Shown here: positions 15,228 through 23,017 of the stretch, piece after piece | Position numbering within the stretch: the stretch's first letter is position 1 | Layout of the letters: every line of letters starts with the position of its first letter | Assembly: GCA_046732895.1 (NCBI GenBank) | Contig: JBKPNZ010000021.1 | Span: 1-43,967, forward strand | Direction: 5' to 3' | Source of the DNA: JBKPNZ01 sp046732895 | GTDB taxonomy: Bacteria; Actinomycetota; Thermoleophilia; Solirubrobacterales; 70-9 | Length of the DNA: 43,967 nt | Translations under genes and position numbers: made by a program | Notes under the pieces: generated by a model | Database searches by the model: none | Seen by the model: only the letters and a program-made list of their open reading frames with translations | What the model was told of the DNA's origin: nothing

Positions 15228-16955
15228 ATCGAGGCCGGGACGGAGAGAACTTCCACAGGTGGGAACGGAGCGGGCGCCGCTGCCTCGCCGGCAGGCGGGG
15301 TCGGAGGGAACGGCGCCGCTCCGTTCCCACCTGGCGCCCCGCGCTCGTATGACGCGATCGTCGTCGGCGGCGGCCACAACGGCCTGACCACCGCTGCCTA
15401 CCTGGCGCGCGCGGGGCTCCGCGTCGTCCTCCTCGAGCGCCGCCCGGTCCTCGGTGGCGCCTGTGTGACCGAGGAGCTCTGGCCGGGCGCACGGGTCTCA
15501 CGCGCCAGCTACGTCGTCTCGATGCTGCAGCAGAAGGTCGTCGAGGACCTGCGGCTCCGCGACTACGGCTACCGGGCCGTCCCGCTCGACCCGGCCTACG
15601 CGGCGCTGACTGCCGAAGGCCCGATCTTCTTCCACAACGATCCGGCGCAGACGGCCGCGTCGGTCGGGCGATTCTCCAAGCGCGACGGCGACGTCTACGA
15701 GGAGTTCGAGGACCTCCTCGATCGCACCGCCAACTTCCTGCGGCCGATGATGCTCCGTGAGCCGCCGGCACTCGGCTCCCATCACCCTGCCGACCTGCTC
15801 TCGCTGCTGCGCGAGGGCGCCCGGGCCGCCGGCCTCTCGAAGCGCGACGTCCACGACCTGGTCCGCATCTTCACGATGTCGGTCGCCGACCTGCTCGACG
15901 ATCACTTCGAGCACGACGGCCTGAAGGGATCGATCGCCTCCACCGGCGTCGTCGGTGTCTGGGCCGGCCCACGCACACCCGGCACCGCCTACAACCTCCT
16001 CCACCACGCGCTCGGTGAGATCGACGGCATCTCGGGTGGCTGGGGGCAGGTGATCGGCGGCATGGGTGCGATCAGCCAGGCGATCGCCCGCTCGGCCGAG
16101 TCCTCAGGCGCCGAGATCCGCACGGATGCCGAGGTCGTCTCGATTGATGTGCGGAACGGGGAAACCGTCGGCGTGACGCTCGCCGATGGCGAGGAGCTCA
16201 GGGCGCCTGTCGTCGCATCCGGCGCGCATCCCAAGACCACGGTGCTCGACCTGGCCGGCGCGGAGAACTTCCCTGAGGACGTCGCCGCCGACATGCGCCG
16301 CTACCGGACTCGCGGCGGCTCGGTGAAGATCAACATGGTCCTGAGCGAGGCGCCGCACTACGAGGGTGTCAGCGCCGACGAGCAGAACATGCTCGAGCGC
16401 ACCGGAGTCAACCTGTGCCCCTCGATCGACTACCTCGAGCAGGCATGGCAGGACGCCCTCGCCGGCCGTCCGGCGACGGCCCCCTACGTCGAGGCCGAGC
16501 TGCCGTCGGCGATCGACGCCAGCCTGACCGATGACGGGCGTTGGGTGATGACGATGTTCACGCAGTACGGGCCGCCCGACGAGGAGGCCTGGGCCGGCAA
16601 CGCGCGCGAGCGCTACGCCGACGCCTGCATCGAGCACCTGGCGCGCTACGCGCCGAACGTCCCGGGCGCGATCCTCGAGCGCGAGGTGCTGGCGCCGCCG
16701 GACCTCGAGCGCATCTTCGGGCTCGTCGACGGTTCGATCTTCCAGGGCGAGCAGGGCCTCGACCAGATGGCCTTCATGCGGCCCTCCCCCATGCTGGCGC
16801 AGTACGCGACACCGGTGCAGGGGCTGTATCTGTGCGGCGCGGGGACCCACCCGGGCGGCGGCGTCATGGCCGCGGCCGGGCACAACGCGGCGAAGCGCAT
16901 CCTGCGTGACCGGCGCCGGCGGCGCTTCCGGTTGCGGCGGCGCGCCGCGGCGTAG
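15228..16955 (+). CDS. FAD-dependent CrtI/PYROXD2-like oxidoreductase 2, start codon uncertain
   Basis: The coding frame is open from 15189 and the FAD-binding fold is intact from codons near 15348: SYDAIVVGGGHNGLTTAAYL, then VVLLERRPVLGGACVTE; the C-terminal motif GLYLCGAGTHPGGGV is also present. No ATG, GTG or TTG occurs in frame before 15465, and starting there would remove the FAD fold. ATC 15228 is in frame and lies 7 bp after a TAGGCT box, so I place the start there provisionally; about 40 residues rich in Gly/Ala/Pro would precede the fold. Part of that leader is a 76-nt inverted repeat. The gene may alternatively be 5'-damaged. It is a paralogue of the gene at 8773-10380. Confidence 0.75.
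   Translation: MEAGTERTSTGGNGAGAAASPAGGVGGNGAAPFPPGAPRSYDAIVVGGGHNGLTTAAYLARAGLRVVLLERRPVLGGACVTEELWPGARVSRASYVVSMLQQKVVEDLRLRDYGYRAVPLDPAYAALTAEGPIFFHNDPAQTAASVGRFSKRDGDVYEEFEDLLDRTANFLRPMMLREPPALGSHHPADLLSLLREGARAAGLSKRDVHDLVRIFTMSVADLLDDHFEHDGLKGSIASTGVVGVWAGPRTPGTAYNLLHHALGEIDGISGGWGQVIGGMGAISQAIARSAESSGAEIRTDAEVVSIDVRNGETVGVTLADGEELRAPVVASGAHPKTTVLDLAGAENFPEDVAADMRRYRTRGGSVKINMVLSEAPHYEGVSADEQNMLERTGVNLCPSIDYLEQAWQDALAGRPATAPYVEAELPSAIDASLTDDGRWVMTMFTQYGPPDEEAWAGNARERYADACIEHLARYAPNVPGAILEREVLAPPDLERIFGLVDGSIFQGEQGLDQMAFMRPSPMLAQYATPVQGLYLCGAGTHPGGGVMAAAGHNAAKRILRDRRRRRFRLRRRAAA
15257..15332. repeat. 76-nt inverted repeat inserted at the 5' end of the oxidoreductase gene
   Basis: AGGTGGGAACGGAGCGG plus GCGCCG (15257-15279) is matched by its complement at 15311-15332 with one inserted base. 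The spacer contains a smaller hairpin (CTGCC/GGCAG). The length, 76 nt, is not a multiple of three. It lies just ahead of the first conserved codon of the FAD domain, so it looks like a small mobile palindrome that landed in a gene start. Confidence 0.8.
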
Positions 16956-17000
16956 ACGTCAGCGCTCAAACTCGGCGCCTCGCCTGCCGATATACGCAGC

Positions 17001-18737
17001 GTGACCCGCGCGACGACGCCCCCTGCGCCAACCCCCGCCCGGCAGGGGATCACTCCCCCCACCCAGTCAAACGGCGCCAAGCGCCGGCTCGGCGACGTCA
17101 TCGTCGACCTTGGCTTCGCCGATCGCGACCGCGTCGAGGCGGCCGTGACCAAGGCGCTTGAGGAGGGCCGCCCGACGGGCCGCGTCCTGCTCGAGGAGGG
17201 AACCCTGGACTCACGCCAGCTCGCGCATGCCCTCGCCGAGCGGAACGGGCTCGACTACGTGAACCTCGACCTCTTCGAAGTCGACAAGGGCGCGGCCAGC
17301 CTCGTGACTCCGACCGAGGCCCGCCGCTTTCACGCGATCCCGATCGCGTTCAACGAGGACAAGACTCTTCTGACAGCGACGTGGGATCCCGCGAACGTCC
17401 TTGGCTTCGACGACCTGGCGATGCTCACCGGCCGCGAGCTGCGGCTCGCCGTCGCCGCGCCGGAGGACGTCGAGGCGCTGATCGGCCAGCTCACCCACCT
17501 CAGCGAGGCGGTCGAGGAAGTCCACGACGAGTACGACGCGCCGGGCGCCGACGAGGAGATCTCCCTGGAGGACTCCGCCGGCCAAGCCCCGGTCGTGAAG
17601 CTCGCCCACTCGATCATCGCCGACGCGGTCGAACGCGGAGCCTCTGACGTCCACCTCGAGCCGCAGCGCGAGGGCCTGAGGGTTCGCTACCGCATCGACG
17701 GAGTCACCCGCGACTCCGCCACCGTCCCCAGGAACCTCGCCGCCGGCCTTGTCTCCCGCATCAAGATCATGGCCGAGCTCGATATCGCCGAGCGCCGGAT
17801 CCCACAGGACGGCCGGGTCGGCCTCACCGTCGACGGCCGCTACGTCGACCTTCGCGTGGCCACCCTGCCGGTGGTTCGCGGCGAGTCGGTCGTGATGCGC
17901 ATCCTGGACAAGGGCAGCGTCGTCATGGACCTCGACCGGCTTGGGATGCAGCCCTCAGAGCGCGAGCCCCTGGAGCAGGCACTCGGCAAGCTGAGCGGTG
18001 CAGTCCTCGTCACCGGCCCGACCGGAGCGGGCAAGACGACAACGCTCTACGCCGCCCTCAACAAGGTGAACACTCCCGACCGGACCCTGATCACGATCGA
18101 GGATCCGGTCGAGTACGAGCTCAACGGCGTCAAGCAGGTTCAGGTGAACTCGAAGACCGGGCTGACGTTCGCTGCTGGGCTGCGCTCGATGATCCGCTCG
18201 GACCCCGACGTCCTGATGGTCGGCGAGATCCGCGACGCCGAGACCGCGCAGATCGCAATCGAGTCGGCGCTGACCGGCCACCTGGTCCTCTCCACGCTTC
18301 ACACCAACGATGCGCCGATGACGATCGCACGCCTGATCGAGATGGGCATCGAGCCCTTCCTCGTCGCCTCCGCGCTCTCATGCGTCGTCGCGCAGCGCCT
18401 GGCCCGCCGCCTTTGCCCCGACTGCAAGGTCCCCGTGAACGTCGGCGCGGCCGAGCTCGAGCAGGCCGGCTTCCCCGCGACCGGCGACTTCCAGGCCTAT
18501 GAGGCCGCCGGCTGCATGCGCTGCGGCGCGACCGGCTACCGCGGGCGCGTCGGCGTCTATGAGGTGATGACCCTCTCGGACGAGATCCGGTCGCTGATCC
18601 TCAAGAAGGCCTCGGGCGACGAGATCGCCGCCGCGGCGAGCCGCGCCGGCCTGCGACGTATGCGCGAGGACGGCCTCGAGAAGGTCCGCCAGGGTGTGAC
18701 GTCCCTTCCCGAGGTCCTGCGCGCCCTCGGCAACTGA
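17001..18737 (+). CDS. GspE/PilB-type secretion or pilus assembly ATPase
   Basis: The 578-residue protein has the full PilB/GspE plan: an N-terminal MshEN-type domain (GDVIVDLGFADRDRVEAAV), Walker A GPTGAGKTTTLY at 339-350, an Asp box near EDPVEYE, Walker B DPDVLMVGEIRD at 401-412, and a C4 zinc motif with C472, C475, C505 and C508. Such hexameric ATPases drive type IV pilus extension or type II secretion at the inner membrane. No pilin, PilC, PilT or secretin gene lies in the window, so the rest of the machine must be elsewhere. The start is GTG 17001, close behind a TATACG box. It converges with the aldehyde dehydrogenase. Confidence 0.93.
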   Translation: MTRATTPPAPTPARQGITPPTQSNGAKRRLGDVIVDLGFADRDRVEAAVTKALEEGRPTGRVLLEEGTLDSRQLAHALAERNGLDYVNLDLFEVDKGAASLVTPTEARRFHAIPIAFNEDKTLLTATWDPANVLGFDDLAMLTGRELRLAVAAPEDVEALIGQLTHLSEAVEEVHDEYDAPGADEEISLEDSAGQAPVVKLAHSIIADAVERGASDVHLEPQREGLRVRYRIDGVTRDSATVPRNLAAGLVSRIKIMAELDIAERRIPQDGRVGLTVDGRYVDLRVATLPVVRGESVVMRILDKGSVVMDLDRLGMQPSEREPLEQALGKLSGAVLVTGPTGAGKTTTLYAALNKVNTPDRTLITIEDPVEYELNGVKQVQVNSKTGLTFAAGLRSMIRSDPDVLMVGEIRDAETAQIAIESALTGHLVLSTLHTNDAPMTIARLIEMGIEPFLVASALSCVVAQRLARRLCPDCKVPVNVGAAELEQAGFPATGDFQAYEAAGCMRCGATGYRGRVGVYEVMTLSDEIRSLILKKASGDEIAAAASRAGLRRMREDGLEKVRQGVTSLPEVLRALGN

Positions 18738-18752
18738 TCTGGTTCCTGGGAC

Positions 18753-20120
18753 CTACTTCAGAACGCGGATGAGCTTCTTGTTGACGAACTCATCCATCCC
18801 GTAGGGACCAAGCTCGCGGCCGAAACCCGAGCGCTTCACGCCCCCGAACGGCAGCTCTGCGCCGTCGAGGAGGACGCCGTTCACGAAGACCATGCCGGTG
18901 TCGAGGTTGTCGGCGACGCGATCGGCCTGATCGGAGTCGGTCGTGAAGACGTAGGAGCCGAGCCCGAAGGGCGTGTCGTTGGCGACCTCGATGGCCTCCT
19001 CCTCCGAGCCGACCCTGTAGACGCTCGCAACCGGGCCGAAGAACTCCTCTCGGTAGGCGTCGCTGTCCGGGCTGATCCCGGCGAGCACCGTCGTGCCGAA
19101 GAAGTTGTCCCTGCGCTCACCCTCGAGTACGACCTCGGCGCCCTGGGCCTTCGCCCGGTTGAGCTGGTCCTGCAGGCGATCCGCCGCGGTCGAGGACGAA
19201 AGCGGCCCCATCGCCGCGTTCTCGGTCGGATCCCCGGGCTCCACTGCCTTCATCTTTTCGGTCAACTTCGCGAGGAAGTCGTCGTAAAGGTCGTCGGCGA
19301 CGATGAAGCGCTTCGCGGCGTTGCAGGACTGGCCCGTGTTATCGAGGCGCGCCTCGACTGCGGCGTCCACGGCCTCGTCGAGGTTCTCGGTCGCGAGCAG
19401 GATGAACGGGTCCGAGCCGCCCATCTCGAGCACAACCTTCTTCAGGTGGCGTCCGGCCACCTCGGCCACGGCGGAGCCGGCCCGCTCGGAGCCGGTGACC
19501 GAGACGCCGCGCACGCGCGGATCGGGGATCACCTTCTCCGCGATCTGCTCGTTGGTCGCGAGAATCGTCTGGTACGCCCCATCGGCAAGGCCGGCCTCCT
19601 CGTACATCGCCTGGATCGCCTCGCCCGACTCGGGGCACTGCGGCGCCGGCTTCAGCAGAATCGGGTTGCCGACGATGAGGTTCGGGCCGGCGAAGCGGGC
19701 CACCTGGTAGTAGGGGAAGTTCCACGGCATGATCCCGAGCAGGGGACCCATCGCCGAGCGCCGGATCACGGCGGTGCCCTCGCCGGCAATCAGCTCGATG
19801 GGCTCGTCCTTCAGGAAGTCCTCGGCGCGCTCGGCGTAGTAGTTGTAGATGTCGCTGCAGAAGTCGATCTCGCCGAGCGCCTGCTCTGTCGGCTTGCCCA
19901 TCTCCTTGACAGCGATCGCGGCGAGTGTGTCGCGGCGCTCTGCGTGAAGGTCGGCAACGCGCTTGATCTTCGCGGCGCGCTCGGCGACCGTGAGCGAGGC
20001 GAGGGCCTCGCGGGCCTCCCAGGCAGCGGCGATCGCGGCGTCCAGCGCGTCGTCGGAGATCTCCGGGTATTCCTTGAGCTGCTCGCCGGTCGCCGGGTTA
20101 ACGACTGCATAGGTGCTCAT
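18753..20120 (-). CDS. NAD(P)-dependent aldehyde dehydrogenase, succinate-semialdehyde dehydrogenase-like
   Basis: This 455-residue enzyme oxidises an aldehyde to its acid. The family landmarks are in place: MPWNFP at 131-136, the general base Glu232 in LEMGGSDPF, the nucleophile Cys266 in NTGQSCNAAKR, and FGPVASVYRV. The sequence is closest in style to short GabD/Sad succinate-semialdehyde dehydrogenases. Here the substrate may be 4-aminobutanal or succinate semialdehyde, since an amine aminotransferase lies in the same run. An ATG start with AGGAGTGGAG upstream is clear. The gene order (ald and pucR follow upstream) suggests a functional group with alanine dehydrogenase. Confidence 0.9.
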   Translation of the reverse strand: MSTYAVVNPATGEQLKEYPEISDDALDAAIAAAWEAREALASLTVAERAAKIKRVADLHAERRDTLAAIAVKEMGKPTEQALGEIDFCSDIYNYYAERAEDFLKDEPIELIAGEGTAVIRRSAMGPLLGIMPWNFPYYQVARFAGPNLIVGNPILLKPAPQCPESGEAIQAMYEEAGLADGAYQTILATNEQIAEKVIPDPRVRGVSVTGSERAGSAVAEVAGRHLKKVVLEMGGSDPFILLATENLDEAVDAAVEARLDNTGQSCNAAKRFIVADDLYDDFLAKLTEKMKAVEPGDPTENAAMGPLSSSTAADRLQDQLNRAKAQGAEVVLEGERRDNFFGTTVLAGISPDSDAYREEFFGPVASVYRVGSEEEAIEVANDTPFGLGSYVFTTDSDQADRVADNLDTGMVFVNGVLLDGAELPFGGVKRSGFGRELGPYGMDEFVNKKLIRVLK

Positions 20121-20187
20121 CTTGCTCCACTCCTAAGTTCGTTCATTGACGTTCTCTTGTTGACGTGACTCCGGGCTCCCGACGCGG

Positions 20188-21381
20188 TCAGCTTGAAGAG
20201 GTCACCCGGCTGGCGGTGGCCCCGGCGCCGTCGGCGCCGGGCGGACTGCCGTTTGGTGGCACTGGGATGCCGAGAACCGACTCCGGCGTGACGTACTCGG
20301 CCCCCACTCCCTCAGCCACCGCGGGATGCGTCACCTTGCCCGCGGCGACGTTGATGCCGAGCTTCAGGCCGGGGTCGCGCCGCGCCGCCTCGACCACACC
20401 GTGGTCGGCCAGCGCCACCACGTACGGGAGCGTGGCGTTGGTCAGCGCGTAGGTCGAGGTGATCGGCACCGCCCCGGGCATGTTCGTGACGCAGTAATGA
20501 ATGATCCCATCGACCTCGTAGGTGGGATCCGAGTGCGTGGTCGGCCGGGAGGTCTCGAAGCAGCCTCCCTGGTCGATGGCGACGTCGACGAGCACGGCCT
20601 GCGGCTTCATCAGCGCGAGCTGCTCGCGGCGGATCACGTGGGGGGCGCGGGCGCCATGCACCAGCACGCCGCCGATCACCAGATCGATGTCCGGCAGCTT
20701 CTCCTCGATCGAGAGCACGGAGGAGAAGACCGTCGAGGCGCGGCCGCCGAAGGCGATGTCGAGCTCCCGCAGGCGGTCGATGTTCGTGTCGTAGACGAAC
20801 ACGTCGGCTTCCATGCCGATGGCGATGAAAGCGGCGTGCATGCCGACGGCCCCGCCGCCGATGATCATCACGTTTGCCGGCGCCACGCCGGGAACGCCGC
20901 CCAGCAGGATGCCCCGGCCCCCGAGCGGCTTTTCCAGCATGAAGGCCCCGGCCTGAGTCGCGATCTTGCCGGCGATCTCACTCATCGGCGCCAGCAGCGG
21001 CAGGCGGCCCTGGCGATCCTCGACGGTCTCGTAGGCGACGCAGGTGGCGCCGGAGTTGGCCAGGCCCTCGGTCAGCTCCGGCGCCGGCGCGAGGTGCAGA
21101 TAGGTGAAGAGCGTGTGCTCAGGCCGAAGGCGCGCGACCTCCTCGGGCTGGGGCTCCTTGACGCCGAGGACGAGCTCGGCCTCGCCGAAGACCTCGTCGG
21201 CGCCGGGCACGACGCGGGCGCCCTGCGCCTCGTACTGCGCGTCGCTGATCGATGAGCCCTCACCCGCACCGGCCTGGATCAGGACCTCGTGCCCGTGCTC
21301 GGTCAGCTCACGCACGCCGATCGGGGTCAGAGCGACGCGGTATTCGTCGGACTTGATCTCTGTCGGAACTCCTACAATCAC
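20188..21381 (-). CDS. ald: Alanine dehydrogenase
   Basis: This NAD-dependent enzyme interconverts L-alanine with pyruvate and ammonium. The 397-residue protein begins MIVGVPTEIKSDEYRVALTP and carries the catalytic residues at the positions known for the family: Arg15, Lys75 in LGVKEPQ and His96 in FTYLHLAP. The NAD-binding loop is IIGGGAVGMHAA near residues 168-180. The C-terminus is about 20 residues longer than typical and is Gly/Ala/Ser-rich. In this context it probably recycles alanine made by the aminotransferase encoded two genes away. It ends 67 bp upstream of the aldehyde dehydrogenase start. Confidence 0.95.
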   Translation of the reverse strand: MIVGVPTEIKSDEYRVALTPIGVRELTEHGHEVLIQAGAGEGSSISDAQYEAQGARVVPGADEVFGEAELVLGVKEPQPEEVARLRPEHTLFTYLHLAPAPELTEGLANSGATCVAYETVEDRQGRLPLLAPMSEIAGKIATQAGAFMLEKPLGGRGILLGGVPGVAPANVMIIGGGAVGMHAAFIAIGMEADVFVYDTNIDRLRELDIAFGGRASTVFSSVLSIEEKLPDIDLVIGGVLVHGARAPHVIRREQLALMKPQAVLVDVAIDQGGCFETSRPTTHSDPTYEVDGIIHYCVTNMPGAVPITSTYALTNATLPYVVALADHGVVEAARRDPGLKLGINVAAGKVTHPAVAEGVGAEYVTPESVLGIPVPPNGSPPGADGAGATASRVTSSS

Positions 21382-21451
21382 TGCGCCTCGCCTCCTCCGC
21401 TTCGCGTCCGGGGGCGATGCGGGCTGTGCCGTCCCTGATCCTCCCGGTTCA

Positions 21452-23008
21452 TTACCTCACCAGTTCCCGTGCCCGCAACGCCAGCCAGAGCTCGATGCGG
21501 TCCGTCGCCCGGCCCAGGTCGCGTCCGGTCAGCTCCTCGATCTTCCGGATGCGGTACCGCAGCGTATGACGATGGCAGTAGAGCTGGCGCGCGGCTCGCT
21601 CCCAGTTGCCGTTGTTCTCGATGAATGCCTCGAGCGAGCGAAGCAGCTCGCCGCCGTACTCGCCCTCGGTCCGCTCGATCGGGTCGAGCAGGCCGTCGGA
21701 ATAGGCGCGAAGGGCCTCCTCGTCCTGGAGCGCGAGGAGCAGCGTGAAGGCGCCGAGGTCGCGATGCGAGGCCACATCGGGCGCGTCCCCATTGGCGAGC
21801 GACGTTGCCTCGAGCGCGCAGCGGGCCTCGTGGAACGCGCGGCGAAGCGACCCGACCGCGACCGGCCTCGACGCGGCCGCTCGCACGCCGTTGAAGGCGC
21901 CGGCGAGCTCGTCGCGCGCGTCGCGCGCGATGTCGATCGGATCGCGGCCGTCGGGATTTACCACCGCGCAGAGCAGTGGCTTGCCGGCCGCAGCGGTCGT
22001 CGCGACGAGCGCCGGCGCGCCGGCGCTCGAGAGCGCGGACTCGAGCGAGCCCTCCGCCGCGGCGGGGTCGTCGAGGTCGAAGACGAGCACGCCGGCCTCG
22101 GAGCCGATCCCGAACGGCCGCAGCCGCCCACGCAGGTCCTCGGAGTCAAGGCGACCGCTGAGAGCCTCGGAGAGCAGGTCGCCCGCGAGCCGCCGCTCGG
22201 TCTCACGGACGATCCGCTCACGTGCCAGCTCGAGCCCGACGACCATCGCCGCCTGGCGGGCGATCAGGCTCTGGAAGTTTCCGAGCTCGGGAGCGTCGCC
22301 CACGACCACGAGCCACGCCACCGCGGCGCTTCGTCCCGAAACGGGGACGACGAGGCTCCGGGCGGCCAGCGTGGGCTCAGCCGGAGCGAAGGGGGCAACG
22401 GCTGCGGTCTCGGGCCGTTCGGCAAGCTCGGCCGCCAGCTCCTTGAGCGCCTCCGCGCTCGGCGCCTTGCCCTCGGCATGCCGTGCGAGCTCCCGGCCCG
22501 AGGTGTCGAGCACGAGGGCCGTTCCGCCGACGGCCCCCGCCACCGCGGCGAGCACGGCAGGGAGGCCACCGCCCTCGATCACGAGCCGCTCCAGCCGCTC
22601 GTGGACCTCCGTCGCGCGCTCGAGGACCTCGTACTGCTCGTTGACGAGCCGGGCGAACGCGCGCTCGGTGATCGCGATGAACGGCTTCTCGTAGGGCACC
22701 TCGAACACGGGAAGACCACGCTTTGAGGCCTCGTCGATCAGCGCCTTCGGCGGCTGCTCGTGCTCGAACCCGGTGCCCAATCCGAGTCCTGCGACACCGC
22801 GTTCGTCGAGGGCGGCCACGAAGCGCTTCTGTTTCGCCGCGCTCGTCAGCTGGATGCCCGTTGTGAGCAGGAGCTCGCCGCCCGACAGCCACGGGGTGGG
22901 GTCCTCGAGCTCCGAGATGTGGACCCAGCGGATGGTCCGATCGGCGGCGCCATTCCCGGCGACGATCTCCAGGTCGCAGTCCGCGGCAAGCGATGCGACC
23001 GTCAGCAT
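21452..23008 (-). CDS. PucR-family transcriptional regulator
   Basis: The 518-residue protein has the PucR layout. The N-terminal PucR domain reads IRWVHISELEDPTPWLSGGELLLTTG, a GGDEF-like/GAF-like middle follows, and the C-terminal HTH_30 domain reads ENNGNWERAARQLYCHRHTLRYRIRKIEELTGRDL. PucR proteins activate genes for nitrogen compounds such as purines, proline or amines in response to a pathway metabolite. It sits between alanine dehydrogenase and the aminotransferase, only 9 bp from the stop of the latter, so it is likely their regulator. Start ATG 23008; the preceding bases include GAGGGGG. Confidence 0.92.
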   Translation of the reverse strand: MLTVASLAADCDLEIVAGNGAADRTIRWVHISELEDPTPWLSGGELLLTTGIQLTSAAKQKRFVAALDERGVAGLGLGTGFEHEQPPKALIDEASKRGLPVFEVPYEKPFIAITERAFARLVNEQYEVLERATEVHERLERLVIEGGGLPAVLAAVAGAVGGTALVLDTSGRELARHAEGKAPSAEALKELAAELAERPETAAVAPFAPAEPTLAARSLVVPVSGRSAAVAWLVVVGDAPELGNFQSLIARQAAMVVGLELARERIVRETERRLAGDLLSEALSGRLDSEDLRGRLRPFGIGSEAGVLVFDLDDPAAAEGSLESALSSAGAPALVATTAAAGKPLLCAVVNPDGRDPIDIARDARDELAGAFNGVRAAASRPVAVGSLRRAFHEARCALEATSLANGDAPDVASHRDLGAFTLLLALQDEEALRAYSDGLLDPIERTEGEYGGELLRSLEAFIENNGNWERAARQLYCHRHTLRYRIRKIEELTGRDLGRATDRIELWLALRARELVR

Positions 23009-23017
23009 TCCCCCTCC

